Below are positions 23,266 to 32,426 of a stretch of 64,000 bases of DNA, one piece after another (position 1 is the first letter of the stretch; each line of letters begins with the position of its first letter). Source of the stretch: Intrasporangium flavum (GTDB lineage: Bacteria; Actinomycetota; Actinomycetes; Actinomycetales; Dermatophilaceae); assembly GCF_001956915.1 (NCBI RefSeq), contig NZ_MLJO01000011.1, positions 1 to 64,000 on the forward strand, given 5' to 3'. The translations under genes were made by a program, and so were the position numbers. Under the pieces are notes generated by a model. The model had not been told where the DNA came from, ran no database searches, and was given only the letters and a program-made list of their open reading frames with translations.

Positions 23266-25065
23266 GTGACGGCGGGCCAGCAGCGCGAGCAGCCCACGTG
23301 GGAGCGCGTGCTCCCCGGGATCGCCGTGCTGCGCCGGTACGAACGGGTCTGGCTGCGCGGCGACGTCCTCGGCGGCATCACCGTCGCGGCCTACCTCGTG
23401 CCTCAGGTCCTCGCCTACGCCGAGGTCGCGGGCCTGCCGGCCGTCACGGGGCTCTGGGCCGCGGGTCCGGGCCTGCTCGTGTACGCCGTCCTCGGCTCGT
23501 CGCGGCAGCTGTCCGTCGGGCCCGAGTCCACGACCGCGCTCATGACGGCGGCCGGGGTCGGTGCCCTCGTCACGGCCGCCGGCGGGGTCCTCGCGCGCGA
23601 GAACGCGGCCGCGGTGATGGCGGTCGCGGTGGGCCTCATCTGCGTCGTCGGCTGGGTGGCGCGGCTCGGGTTCCTGGCCGACCTGCTGTCCAAGCCGGTG
23701 CTCGTCGGCTACATGGCCGGCATCGCGGCGCTCATGGTCGTCAGCCAGATGGAGAAGGTCACCGGGCTGCACGTGGAGGGCGCCTCGTTCACCCAGGAGG
23801 TCGGCTACGTGCTGACCCACCTCGGCGACATCCACCTGCCGACCCTGCTGCTGTCGCTCGGGGTGTTGGCGACCCTGCTGCTCCTGCGGTGGTGGCGGCC
23901 GCTGTGGCCCGGCCCGCTCATCGCGATGCTCGGGGCCACCGTGCTCGTGCAGGTCCTCGGGTGGGTCGACCGGTTCGGCATCAAGGTCGTCGGGCCCATC
24001 CCGCAGGGGATGCCCGGCTTCCGCCTGCCCTCCCTCGCCGACATCGACGTGTGGACGCTGCTGCCGGCCGCCCTCGGCGTCGCGGTCGTCGCCTACTCCG
24101 ACAACGTCCTCACCGGCCGGGCGTTCGCGACCCGGCACCGCGAGTCCATCGACAGCAACCAGGAGTTCCTCGCGCTCGGCGGCGCCAACGTGGCCACCGG
24201 CCTGCTGCAGGGCTTCCCGATCAGCTCGAGCGGCAGCCGCACGGTCATCGCCGACGCCATGGGCGCGCGCACCCAGCTGCACTCGCTCGTGTCGCTCGTC
24301 CTCGTCGTGGCGACGCTGCTCTTCCTCGGGCCCGTCATCGCGGCCTTCCCCCTCGCCGCGCTCGGCGGTGTCGTCGTGTACGCCGCCATCCGGCTCGTCG
24401 ACGTCGCCGAGCTGCGCCGCATCGCCCGGTTCCGCCGCAGCGAGCTCGTCCTCGCGCTGTCCACGACGGCGGCGGTGCTGCTCTTCGGCGTGCTGCCGGG
24501 CATCGGCGCCGCGGTGGCCCTGTCGGTGCTCGACCTGGTGCGTCGCATCGTCCACCCGCACGACGGCGTCCTCGGCTACGTGCCGAACTATGCCGGGATG
24601 CACGACATCGACGACCACCCCGACGCGGTCCAGGTGCCGGGGCTCGTCGTGTACCGCTACGACTCCCCGCTGTTCTTCGCCAACTCCGACGACTTCGTCA
24701 AACGGGCGCTCGCCGTCGTCACGGACGCGCAGTCACGGGGCCGGGTCGAGTGGTTCCTGCTCAACGCCGAGGCCAACACCGAGATCGACCTCACCGCCGT
24801 CGACGCCCTCGACTTCCTGCGGGCCCGACTGGAGGACAAGAGGATCCGGTTCGTCATGGCGCGGGTCAAGGAGGACCTCCGGGCCTCGCTGGCGGCAGCC
24901 GGTTTCATCGACCGCATCGGCGCCGACGCCATCTACCCGACCCTGCCGACAGCGGTCGCGGGCTACGTCGCCGCCTACACCGCCGAGCACGGCGCGCCGC
25001 CGCCCGGGCTGCGCATCCCGCCGGTGCCGGCTCAGCCCGACCCTGCGGCGCCGGAGCCGGACTGA
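23266..25065 (+). CDS. SulP-family anion transporter with STAS domain
   Basis: 599 aa. About 12 hydrophobic helices (SulP/SLC26), including the start VLRRYERVWLRGDVLGGITVAAYLVPQVLAYAEVAGLP and the FPISSSGSRTVIADAMGARTQLHSLVSLV block, then a cytoplasmic STAS domain from about residue 455 (LVVYRYDSPLFFANSDDFVKR). Substrates in the family include sulfate, bicarbonate and carboxylates. GTG 23266 lies six bases after TACGTT, a leaderless pattern. It interrupts the cobalamin cluster and its 3' end overlaps the convergent cobD gene by 34 bases. No link with B12 is evident. Confidence 0.92.
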   Translation: MTAGQQREQPTWERVLPGIAVLRRYERVWLRGDVLGGITVAAYLVPQVLAYAEVAGLPAVTGLWAAGPGLLVYAVLGSSRQLSVGPESTTALMTAAGVGALVTAAGGVLARENAAAVMAVAVGLICVVGWVARLGFLADLLSKPVLVGYMAGIAALMVVSQMEKVTGLHVEGASFTQEVGYVLTHLGDIHLPTLLLSLGVLATLLLLRWWRPLWPGPLIAMLGATVLVQVLGWVDRFGIKVVGPIPQGMPGFRLPSLADIDVWTLLPAALGVAVVAYSDNVLTGRAFATRHRESIDSNQEFLALGGANVATGLLQGFPISSSGSRTVIADAMGARTQLHSLVSLVLVVATLLFLGPVIAAFPLAALGGVVVYAAIRLVDVAELRRIARFRRSELVLALSTTAAVLLFGVLPGIGAAVALSVLDLVRRIVHPHDGVLGYVPNYAGMHDIDDHPDAVQVPGLVVYRYDSPLFFANSDDFVKRALAVVTDAQSRGRVEWFLLNAEANTEIDLTAVDALDFLRARLEDKRIRFVMARVKEDLRASLAAAGFIDRIGADAIYPTLPTAVAGYVAAYTAEHGAPPPGLRIPPVPAQPDPAAPEPD

Positions 25066-25997
25066 CGCGAGCGCGCGGTCACCAGCGCCAGCAGCACGGC
25101 GGTGGCGAGGGCGCCGGCCGACACGCGTCGGGCCAGGCGCACGGCGGGGGCGATGTCGCCCTCCGACGCCGCGGGGCCGGTGCCGAGCGTGCCGCGGTCC
25201 TCGACGCGTCCCTCGTAGGAGTTCGACCCGCCGAGCTGCACGCCGAGGACGCCCGCGAACGCGGCCTCCACGACGCCGCCGTTCGGGCTCGGGTGAGCCG
25301 GGGCGTCCCGCTGGACGGCTCTCCAGCCGGCATGGGCATGCGCCGGTGTCGGTGCTGACGCGAGAGTCAGGGCTCCGGCGACGCGGGCGGGCACCCAGTT
25401 GGCGGCGTCGTCGAGCCGGGCTGCGGCCCAGCCGAACTCGCGGTATCGCTCGGACCGGTGGCCGACCATCGCGTCGAGGGTGTTGACGGCCCGGTACGCC
25501 AGCAGGCCCGGGACGCCGAGCAGGCCGCCCCACAGCAGGGGCGCCACGACGGCGTCCGACGTGTTCTCGGCGAGCGACTCGACGCAGGCTCGGGCGACTC
25601 CGTCCGCGTCGAGGGCCGACGGGTCGCGACCGACGAGGTTGCGCACCTGGACGCGGGCCGCCGGCAGGTCGCCGGCGCGCAGCTGTCCCTCGATCGTCGT
25701 CGCCTCGCGGGACAGGGACCGGCCGCCGAGGACGACCCACGTGGCGGCGGCGGTGGTGAGGACCTGCACGGCGCGATGCCGTCGGCCCGCCCGCTCCACG
25801 GCCGCCCCTGCCGCCGCCGTCAGGCCGGCGAGGACGGCTACGTGGGCGACGCCGCGGGCGCGGCTCCGGGCGTACGTGCGTCGCTCGAGCGCCGCTGCGG
25901 CGGAACCGAACCCGGCCACCGGGTGCCACCGACGCGGGTCGCCGAGGGCCTGGTCGGCGAGCCAGCCGAGGGCCAGGCCGAGGGCCCGGGCGCTCAC
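25032..25997 (-). CDS. cobD: adenosylcobinamide-phosphate synthase
   Basis: Membrane enzyme that attaches the aminopropanol arm to adenosylcobyric acid (CobD in Pseudomonas naming, CbiB in Salmonella). 321 aa with several helices. Conserved blocks are LGWLADQALGDPRRWHPVAGFG, ENTSDAVVAPLLW, LLAYRAVNTLDAMVGHRSERYREFGWAAARLDD and PNGGVVEAAFAGVLGVQLGG. GTG 25997 overlaps the cobA stop (GTGA). It is the last gene of the riboswitch-led operon; the end overlaps the convergent SulP gene. Confidence 0.95.
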   Translation of the reverse strand: MSARALGLALGWLADQALGDPRRWHPVAGFGSAAAALERRTYARSRARGVAHVAVLAGLTAAAGAAVERAGRRHRAVQVLTTAAATWVVLGGRSLSREATTIEGQLRAGDLPAARVQVRNLVGRDPSALDADGVARACVESLAENTSDAVVAPLLWGGLLGVPGLLAYRAVNTLDAMVGHRSERYREFGWAAARLDDAANWVPARVAGALTLASAPTPAHAHAGWRAVQRDAPAHPSPNGGVVEAAFAGVLGVQLGGSNSYEGRVEDRGTLGTGPAASEGDIAPAVRLARRVSAGALATAVLLALVTARSRQSGSGAAGSG

Positions 25998-27001
25998 CGC
26001 GGTGCGAGCACGTCGAGAGCGGCCACGGCGCCGACGACGGCGACCGCCGGCGCGCCGAGCCCGGCCTCCCGCGCGGCGGCGTCGATCCCGGACAGGGGCG
26101 CCCGCACCGACCGCATGCTCGGCAGGCCGGCGTCGGCGACGACGGCGGCGGGCGTGTCGGCGGGCAGCCCCTCCTGCACGAGGGTGTCGGCGATGGCCCC
26201 GAGCGTGGCGACGCCCATGAGCACGACGACGGTCGTGTTGCTCCGGGCCACCGCGCCCCAGTCGAGGGTGCTGCGCGGGTCGCCGGGCGGCACGTGCCCG
26301 CTGACGACGGTGAAACCTTGCACGAGCGCGCGGTGGGTCACGGGGATGCCGGCGAGGGCCGGGGCCGCGATGCTCGAGGACACCCCGGGCACGACGACGA
26401 CCGGTACGCCGGCCACCGCGCAGGCCTCCGCCTCCTCGCCGCCGCGGCCGAAGACGAAGTTGTCGCCGCCCTTGAGGCGCACGACGTCCCGGCCCGCGAG
26501 CGCGTGCTCGACGATGACCTCGTTGATCCGCTCCTGCGGCGTGAAGGCCCCGCGCGGGATCTTGCCGACGTCGATGAGGACGGCGTCGGGGCGGGCGTGG
26601 CGCAGCGCGTCGAGGGGCGCCAGGCGGTCGTGGACGACGACGTCCGCGGCGCGCACGGCCTCGAGACCAGCCACGGTGAGCAGCCCGGGGTCACCGAGTC
26701 CGCCGCCGACGAGGGTCACGGTGCCGACGCGTCCGGGCGCGGCCTGCTCCCTGGTCGGCGTCGACGACACCGCGGGTCGCGCGCGCACGACGACGTCGAA
26801 CCCGGCAGGGTCGGCCGCGGGGTCGAGGGTGACGAGGCCGCGGTCGACGAGGTCGCGCAGGGTCGCCTCGAGGGCCTCGCCGGGAGCGGCCACGGTGACC
26901 GTGGCGCCCTCACGCAGGAGCGTGGACACCGTTGCCGCCGTGGACGGATCGGTGCCCACGAGCAGGAGGCGGCGACCGCGGAACATCGACTCAGGCGACA
27001 C
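25994..27001 (-). CDS. cobA: uroporphyrinogen-III C-methyltransferase with degenerate N-terminal domain
   Basis: Methylates uroporphyrinogen III twice to give precorrin-2, the entry to the corrin branch. 335 aa. The SUMT domain starts at about residue 93 (VTLVGGGLGDPGLLTVAGLEAV), with VVVHDRLA, VRLKGGDNFVFGRGGEEAEA and GIPVTHRALVQGFTVVSGH. Residues about 5-85 resemble the Rossmann half of CysG/Met8 (RRLLLVGTDPSTAATVSTLLREGATVTVAAP), but the glycine-rich NAD loop is lost and the domain is short, so precorrin-2 dehydrogenase or chelatase activity is unlikely. GTG 27001 overlaps the previous gene by 11 bases. Confidence 0.93.
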   Translation of the reverse strand: MSPESMFRGRRLLLVGTDPSTAATVSTLLREGATVTVAAPGEALEATLRDLVDRGLVTLDPAADPAGFDVVVRARPAVSSTPTREQAAPGRVGTVTLVGGGLGDPGLLTVAGLEAVRAADVVVHDRLAPLDALRHARPDAVLIDVGKIPRGAFTPQERINEVIVEHALAGRDVVRLKGGDNFVFGRGGEEAEACAVAGVPVVVVPGVSSSIAAPALAGIPVTHRALVQGFTVVSGHVPPGDPRSTLDWGAVARSNTTVVVLMGVATLGAIADTLVQEGLPADTPAAVVADAGLPSMRSVRAPLSGIDAAAREAGLGAPAVAVVGAVAALDVLAPR

Positions 27002-28061
27002 GACGACTCCTCAGCTCGGACAGCGCGGACACGAAAGCCCGCGACGTCGCGACGTCCCTGACCGCGACGCGGATCCACGTGGGGCCCAGCCCCGGGAAGG
27101 TCTCGCCGCGCCGCACCGCGAAGCCCCGCGCCGCGAGGTCCTCGCGGACGGACGCCGGTCCGAGCGGCGAGGTGTCGACGAGGACGAACGGAGTGGCTGG
27201 TGTGCCGGCGACGGCGAAGCCCGCCGCGTCGAGTTCGGCCACGAGGACGGCCCGGTCGCGGCGGAACGCGAGCGCGGCCGCCTCGGCCTCGGCGCTCGCC
27301 CGGTCGGACGTGCAGGCGACCGTGGCGGCCAGCGCGGGCGTCGAGACCGACCACGGCGGCTGCACGGCGCGCAGCCGCGCCACGAGGGCCGGGTCGCCGA
27401 CGACGTAGCCGGTGCGCAGCCCGGCCAGGCCCCACGTCTTGGTCAGCGAGCGGAGCACGAGGACGCCGTCGAGGTCCTCGCCGTGACCGAGCACCGACTC
27501 GGCCTCGCCGGGCACGGCGTCCATGAAGGCCTCGTCGACGACGAGCGTGCGGCCCGGCGCGCGCAACGCGAGGACGTCGGCGCGGGGGTGCAGAACGCCC
27601 GTCGGGTTCGTCGGGTTGCCGACGACGACGAGATCGGCGGCGCCGGCCCCGGTCCGCGACCGGCCGCCCGCGCGGTACGCGGCCGGGTCGAGGCGGAAGC
27701 CGTCCGCGGCGTCGAGCACGTGCCGGTGCACGTCGTGGCCCGCGGCTCGCAGCGCCGCCTCCGGCTCGGTGAACTGCGGGTGCACGACCGACGGTCGACG
27801 CACGTCGAGGGCCCGGGCCACGAGCGTGAACGCCTCGGCGCCGCCGGCGGTGGGCAGGACGGCCTCGACGGGCACACCGTGCCGGGCGGCGACCGCCTCG
27901 GTGGCGGCGGTGGCGTCGGGGTAGCGGCCGAGGTCGGCGAGCGAGCGGGCCACGACGTCGGCCAGCCACGGCGGGGGAGCGGGCAGCCGCACGTTGACGG
28001 CGAGGTCGACGAGGCCGGCCGCTACGTCGCGGTCGCCGTGGTGGTGCAGGTCGACGCTCAC
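26991..28061 (-). CDS. cobC: CobC-type PLP enzyme (threonine-phosphate decarboxylase-like)
   Basis: Class I/II aminotransferase-fold enzyme expected to supply the aminopropanol phosphate for cobalamin. 356 aa, similar in layout to CobC/CobD. It starts with the family HHHGD motif; NPTNPTG is at about 153-159; the PLP lysine is in LRSLTKTWGLAGLRTGY; and WIRVAVRD near the end carries the carboxylate-binding Arg. GTG 28061 overlaps the cobB stop (GTGA). A histidinol-phosphate aminotransferase is an alternative by fold, but the operon position argues for the cobalamin role. Confidence 0.85.
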   Translation of the reverse strand: MSVDLHHHGDRDVAAGLVDLAVNVRLPAPPPWLADVVARSLADLGRYPDATAATEAVAARHGVPVEAVLPTAGGAEAFTLVARALDVRRPSVVHPQFTEPEAALRAAGHDVHRHVLDAADGFRLDPAAYRAGGRSRTGAGAADLVVVGNPTNPTGVLHPRADVLALRAPGRTLVVDEAFMDAVPGEAESVLGHGEDLDGVLVLRSLTKTWGLAGLRTGYVVGDPALVARLRAVQPPWSVSTPALAATVACTSDRASAEAEAAALAFRRDRAVLVAELDAAGFAVAGTPATPFVLVDTSPLGPASVREDLAARGFAVRRGETFPGLGPTWIRVAVRDVATSRAFVSALSELRSRRVA

Positions 28062-29545
28062 CGCCGGCTCCCCGCGGCGACCGGCGCGCGCAGGCTGGCG
28101 AACTCGTGCACCGACGCGGCGAACCTCGCCGCGAGGCCGGGGTGCCCGGCCCAGTGCGTGTGCAGGTACGACGCGTGCAGTGTCGCCCGCCCCGTGCCGG
28201 CGGGGTCGAGGGCGAACCCCTCGGGCTGCCCGTCGAGGAGCCAGGCCGCCTCGCCGGCGGCCACGTCACCCGCGTCGGTCGTCACCGTCGTGCGGTGGAA
28301 CTCGTGGCCCGTGACGCGGTGGCCGGGCTCGGCGACGACCGACCCCACCGGCGCGACGGCCGACCGGTAGCCCATCGTCAGGCGCGGGCCCATCGAGGCG
28401 ACGGCGGGCAGGACGCCGGCCATCCGGTCGCCGTCGAGGCTCTCGCACAGGTAGAGCAGGCCCGCGCACTCGGCCACGGTGGGCAGGCCGCCGAGCACGG
28501 CGTCGCGCACCTGCTCGAGCAGTGAGGTGTTGGCCGCGAGCGCCTCGGCGTGCACCTCGGGGAAGCCGCCGCCGAGGAAGAGCCCAGCGGTTCCGGCGGG
28601 GAGCGACGCGTCGCGCGTCGGGTCGACGACGACCGGCTCGAGGCCCGCCGCGCGGAGCAGCTCCTCGGTCTCGGCGTAGCGGAAGGTGAAGGCGCGGCCG
28701 CCGGCCACGGCGACGACGGGGCGCGGGCCGTCGGTCGCGGGTGCCCCGACCTCGGCGGCGGCGTCCCACGGCGTGCCCGTGAGGTCCGGGGCGGACCGGG
28801 CGATCGACAGGACCGCGTCGAGGTCGACGTGCGAGGCGACCCGCTCCCCGAGCCGCTCCACCGCGGCCGCGGCCTCGTCGCGTTCGGCCGCGGGCACGAG
28901 GCCGAGATGGCGCGACGGCGCCTCGATCCCGGCGTCACGTGGCAGCACGCCGAGGACCGCGACGCCCGAGGTCTCGACCGCCGACCACACCTCGCGCAGG
29001 TGCCGGCCCGACGCCGCCTTGTTGAGCACGACGCCGGCGACCCGGATCCGCGGGTCGAAGGTCGCGAGGCCGTGGACGATCGCGGCCGCGGTCCGCGTCG
29101 TGTTCGACACGTCGACGGCGAGGACGAGCGGGGAGGAGGTCAGGGCGGCGACGTGCGCCGTCGAGGCGAACCCCTCGGTGCCGAGCCGACCGTCGAACAG
29201 GCCCATGACGCCCTCGACGACGGCGACGTCGGCGCCCCGTCCGGCGTGCAGCAGCAGCGGCTCGACCCGGTGCTCGCCGCAGAGGAACGGGTCGAGGTTG
29301 CGCCCGGGGCGGCCGGTGGCGAGCTCGTGGTAGCCCGGGTCGATGTAGTCGGGGCCGACCTTGAGCCCGGCGACGCCGAGCCCGCGACCCCGCAGCGCCG
29401 CCATGAGGCCGGTCGCGACCGTCGTCTTGCCGTGCCCCGACCCGGGGGCGGCGACGACGAGCCGCGGCAGCCGCGTCGCGGTCGGGGGCGGCGTCGGGTC
29501 GGCGGTCTGGAGCCGTCCGAGCGCGGCGTCGAGGGCGCTCACCAC
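28058..29545 (-). CDS. cobB: cobyrinic acid (hydrogenobyrinic acid) a,c-diamide synthase
   Basis: Glutamine- and ATP-dependent amidation of the a and c carboxylates. 495 aa. The N-terminal ATPase has the modified P-loop APGSGHGKTT at 33-42. GLKVGPDYIDPGYH and VEGVMGLFDGR are conserved. The C-terminal class I glutaminase-like domain has VAECAGLLYLCE with the nucleophile Cys, GGGFPEVHAEAL, and GHEFHRTTV for the His. Two adjacent GTG codons (29543-29545 and 29540-29542) can serve as start; the second overlaps the cobO stop. The gene lies in an uninterrupted string of cob genes. Confidence 0.95.
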   Translation of the reverse strand: MVSALDAALGRLQTADPTPPPTATRLPRLVVAAPGSGHGKTTVATGLMAALRGRGLGVAGLKVGPDYIDPGYHELATGRPGRNLDPFLCGEHRVEPLLLHAGRGADVAVVEGVMGLFDGRLGTEGFASTAHVAALTSSPLVLAVDVSNTTRTAAAIVHGLATFDPRIRVAGVVLNKAASGRHLREVWSAVETSGVAVLGVLPRDAGIEAPSRHLGLVPAAERDEAAAAVERLGERVASHVDLDAVLSIARSAPDLTGTPWDAAAEVGAPATDGPRPVVAVAGGRAFTFRYAETEELLRAAGLEPVVVDPTRDASLPAGTAGLFLGGGFPEVHAEALAANTSLLEQVRDAVLGGLPTVAECAGLLYLCESLDGDRMAGVLPAVASMGPRLTMGYRSAVAPVGSVVAEPGHRVTGHEFHRTTVTTDAGDVAAGEAAWLLDGQPEGFALDPAGTGRATLHASYLHTHWAGHPGLAARFAASVHEFASLRAPVAAGSRR

Positions 29546-30150
29546 TCGATCCCCCGCTGGCCCTTCTGGCCGTCGTCGAACGGGTGCTTGACCTTCGTCA
29601 TCTCCGTGACGAGGTCGGCGAGGTCGACGAGGGCCTCCGGGCAGCGCCGGCCGGTGATGACGACGTGCTGGTGCCCCGGCCGCTCGGCGAGGGTGCGCAC
29701 GACGTCGTCGACGTCGACCCAGCCCCAGTTCATCGGGTAGGTGAACTCGTCGAGCACGTAGAGGCCGTGGGTCTGCGCGGCGAGGCGGCGCTTGACCTCC
29801 TCCCAGCCCTCACGGGCCGCGGCGGCGTGGTCGTCGTCGGTGCCCTCCTTGCGGGTCCACGACCAGCCGCTGCCCATCTTGTGCCACTCCATCGGGCCGC
29901 CGACCCCGGCGTCGCGGTGCAGCTGCCCGAGGGTCTCGACGGCGGTCTGCTCACCGATGCGCCACTTGGCGCTCTTGACGAACTGGAACACCCCGACCGA
30001 CCAGCCCTGGTTCCAGCCGCGCAGGGCCAGGCCGAACGCGGCGGTCGACTTGCCCTTGCCGTCGCCGGTGTGGACGACGACGAGCGGACGGTTGCGCCGC
30101 TGGCGGGTCGTCAGGCCGTCGTCGGGGACGGTGGTCGGCTGTCCGCGCAT
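29539..30150 (-). CDS. cobO: cob(I)yrinic acid a,c-diamide adenosyltransferase
   Basis: Transfers the adenosyl group of ATP to reduced cobalt, making the adenosyl form needed by the B12 photoreceptor. 203 aa, typical for CobO/BtuR. The P-loop-like ATP site is VVHTGDGKGKSTAAFGLALR at 25-44; GWSVGVFQFVKSAKW, YVLDEFTYPMNWGWV and VITGRRCPEALVDLADLVTEM follow, all family hallmarks. ATG 30148-30150 overlaps the chelatase stop. Confidence 0.96.
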   Translation of the reverse strand: MRGQPTTVPDDGLTTRQRRNRPLVVVHTGDGKGKSTAAFGLALRGWNQGWSVGVFQFVKSAKWRIGEQTAVETLGQLHRDAGVGGPMEWHKMGSGWSWTRKEGTDDDHAAAAREGWEEVKRRLAAQTHGLYVLDEFTYPMNWGWVDVDDVVRTLAERPGHQHVVITGRRCPEALVDLADLVTEMTKVKHPFDDGQKGQRGIEW

Positions 30151-32216
30151 CAGGCGGCGCTCCTTCGCTGGGTGGAGGTGCGGGCGGCGTCGAGGATCGT
30201 CTGGGCGGCGACCTCGCCGACAGGCAGGTGCTCCGCCCCGAGGTCGGTGGCGAGGCGCGCGGCGAGGCCGAGGCGCATCCGGCCCGCCTCGCAGTCGACG
30301 ACGACGGCGTCGACGCCCTCGTGGTGCAGCTGTTGGGCGACGCGGGTGGCCCGGGCGACGGCGTCGGGCCCGGCAGTGGCACGCCCGTCGGTGACGACGA
30401 CGAGCAGCGGGCGCCGGCTCGGGTCGCGCAGGCGCTCGACGCGGAGGGTCTCGCGCGCCGCGAGCAGGCCCTCGGCGAGCGGCGTCCGGCCCCCGAACGG
30501 GAGGTCGCGCAACCGCGCGGCGGCGACGTCGACCGACCCCGTCGGCGGCAGGACGAGCTCGGCCCCGGCGTCGCGGAAGGTGACGAGGCCGACCTTGTCG
30601 CGCCGCTGGTAGGCGTCGAGCAACAGCGACAGAACGGCCGACGTGACGGCCTCGAGGCGGCGCCGCGCGGCCATCGAGCCGGACGCGTCGACGCAGAGCA
30701 GAACGAGGTTGGACTCGCGGCCCTGGAGCACCGCCCGGCGCAGGTGGGCCGGGCGCACGTGGAGCCGCGTGGTGGTGGCCGGGGCATCGTTCGCCCGGTC
30801 GGCCGCGGCGGCCCGGACGGTCGCCGGCAGGTGGAGCGGGCCGGTGGGCGCGGTCGTCTCCCGGACGCGTCGGCCGGTCGTCGTGACGGCGGCCGACCTC
30901 CGGCCGGCGGAGCCGTGGCCGAGGCCGCGGGCGGTGAGCAGGCGCGCGCGTGGTGCTCGGTCGGGCACCGACGCCGACCGCGCGGGCGCGCTGCCGCCGC
31001 CGGCCGGACGCTCTTCCCCCTCGCTGGGCTCGCCGGGGTCACCGTGCTCGGACGCGTCACCGTCCGGCGCGCTCCCCTCCCGCTGCGCCTCCGGGGGTCC
31101 GCCGTCGTTTCCCGGGCCGCCGCCGTCGCCGTCCCCTGGGTCCTCCGGCTCGTCGTCGCCGAGGAGCTGGTCGAGGAGGTCCTCGTCGAGGCCGGGGGCG
31201 TCGAAGGGGTTGCGGCGCCGGCGGTGCGGTAGGGCGAGGCGGGCCGCGGCGCGCACGTCGTCGCGGGTCACGACCGTGCGCCCGCTCCACGCGGCGTGGG
31301 CCACGGCGGCGCGGGCCGTGACGATGTCGGCGCGCAGCCCGTCGACCTCGAACCCGGCGCACACCTCGGCGATGCGGGCGAGCTCGGCGTCGGGCAGCAC
31401 GACCTCGCGGACCCGCTCACGGGCGTCGGCCACCCGGCCCCTCAGTGCGTCCTGCTCGGCCTCCCAGTGGTGCGTGAACCCGGCGGGGTCGGCGTCGAAG
31501 GCCATCCGCCGCCGGACCACCTCGGCCCGCAGGGCCGGCTCGCGCGGGGCGGCCACCTCGACGGTCAGCCCGAACCGGTCGAGGAGCTGCGGTCGCAGCT
31601 CGCCCTCCTCCGGGTTCATCGTGCCGACGAGGACGATCCGGGCCGCGTGCGACACCGAGACGCCGTCGCGCTCGACGGTGCTGCGGCCCATCGCGGCGGC
31701 GTCGAGCAGGAGGTCGACGAGGTGGTCGTGCAGCAGGTTGACCTCGTCGACGTAGAGGATGCCGCGGTGCGCGGCGGCGAGCAGGCCCGGCTGGTAGGCG
31801 GCCTCGCCGCGGCCGAGCGCGCGCTCAAGGTCGAGGGAGCCGACGACGCGGTCCTCCGTGGCGCCGATCGGCAGCTCGACGAGCCGGGCCGGGCGCACGT
31901 CGGCGCCGGTGGCGTCGGCCGGGTGCGGGCCGTCGGGGCACGACGCGTCGGGGTCGGCGGGGTCGCAGCCGAAGCGGCAGCCCGGCACCACGCCGAGCGA
32001 GGGCAGCACGGCGGCCAGGCCGCGGACCATCGTCGACTTGGCGGTGCCCTTCTCGCCGCGCACCAGGACGCCGCCGACCTCCGGCGAGACCGCCGTCAGG
32101 ACGAGCGCGAGGGCGAGGTCGTCGGAGCCGACGACGGCCGAGAACGGGAACGTCGGCGTCAGCGTGGGTGCCGCACCCCGTGAGGGGCTGGCGGGGTCGG
32201 TCGAACCGTCGCGCAT
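30150..32216 (-). CDS. fused ChlI/ChlD-type chelatase ATPase and VWA subunit for cobaltochelatase
   Basis: 688 aa. The N-terminal AAA+ domain has Walker A G54-E-K-G-T-A-K60-S, Walker B GILYVDEVNLLHDHLVDLLLDAAAMG and GTMNPEEGELRPQLLDRFGL. An acidic Asp/Glu/Pro/Gly-rich linker (about 350-400) leads to a C-terminal von Willebrand A domain with MIDAS D510-A-S-G-S514. It joins the roles of CobS/CobT (or BchI/BchD) and powers cobalt insertion by CobN. ATG 32214-32216 follows GCAGGAGG. A cobalamin riboswitch lies upstream, so it heads the repressible operon chlID-cobO-cobB-cobC-cobA-cobD. A magnesium chelatase role is unlikely without photosynthesis genes. Confidence 0.92.
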   Translation of the reverse strand: MRDGSTDPASPSRGAAPTLTPTFPFSAVVGSDDLALALVLTAVSPEVGGVLVRGEKGTAKSTMVRGLAAVLPSLGVVPGCRFGCDPADPDASCPDGPHPADATGADVRPARLVELPIGATEDRVVGSLDLERALGRGEAAYQPGLLAAAHRGILYVDEVNLLHDHLVDLLLDAAAMGRSTVERDGVSVSHAARIVLVGTMNPEEGELRPQLLDRFGLTVEVAAPREPALRAEVVRRRMAFDADPAGFTHHWEAEQDALRGRVADARERVREVVLPDAELARIAEVCAGFEVDGLRADIVTARAAVAHAAWSGRTVVTRDDVRAAARLALPHRRRRNPFDAPGLDEDLLDQLLGDDEPEDPGDGDGGGPGNDGGPPEAQREGSAPDGDASEHGDPGEPSEGEERPAGGGSAPARSASVPDRAPRARLLTARGLGHGSAGRRSAAVTTTGRRVRETTAPTGPLHLPATVRAAAADRANDAPATTTRLHVRPAHLRRAVLQGRESNLVLLCVDASGSMAARRRLEAVTSAVLSLLLDAYQRRDKVGLVTFRDAGAELVLPPTGSVDVAAARLRDLPFGGRTPLAEGLLAARETLRVERLRDPSRRPLLVVVTDGRATAGPDAVARATRVAQQLHHEGVDAVVVDCEAGRMRLGLAARLATDLGAEHLPVGEVAAQTILDAARTSTQRRSAA

Positions 32217-32280
32217 GCGTGGCCTCCTGCGGGTGCCTCGCCCGCGTGGTCGTCCAGGACCGGCCCGGACGGGCACGGTC

Positions 32281-32370
32281 GGCGACGGAGGACGTCCTGG
32301 CTTCCCCGCAGGGCGGGGTTCACAGTGGCGGGACCGCTCCGGACTCTCACCGGATTCCTCTCCCGTCGCC
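32281..32370 (-). promoter_or_regulatory. cobalamin riboswitch upstream of chlID-cobO operon
   Basis: Read on the minus strand, GGCGACGG (from 32370) pairs with CCGTCGCC (ending 32281) as P1. Between them lie GGAATCCGGTGAGAGTCCGG, GGTCCCGCCACTGTGA and the B12 box AGCCAGGA (32295-32302), the core of the adenosylcobalamin riboswitch. About 65 bases separate it from the chelatase start; adenosylcobalamin should lower expression of the operon. Confidence 0.93.
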
Positions 32371-32426
32371 ACCGGGCAGTCTGCCAGAACCCCGCGCGCC
32401 CGACGTGCCGAGCCCGCGGGGAGGCG

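Noticed and set aside
30150..32216. Magnesium chelatase for bacteriochlorophyll
   Set aside because: No other photosynthesis genes are present, whereas cobN, cobO and a B12 riboswitch are linked, so cobalt chelation is the better role.
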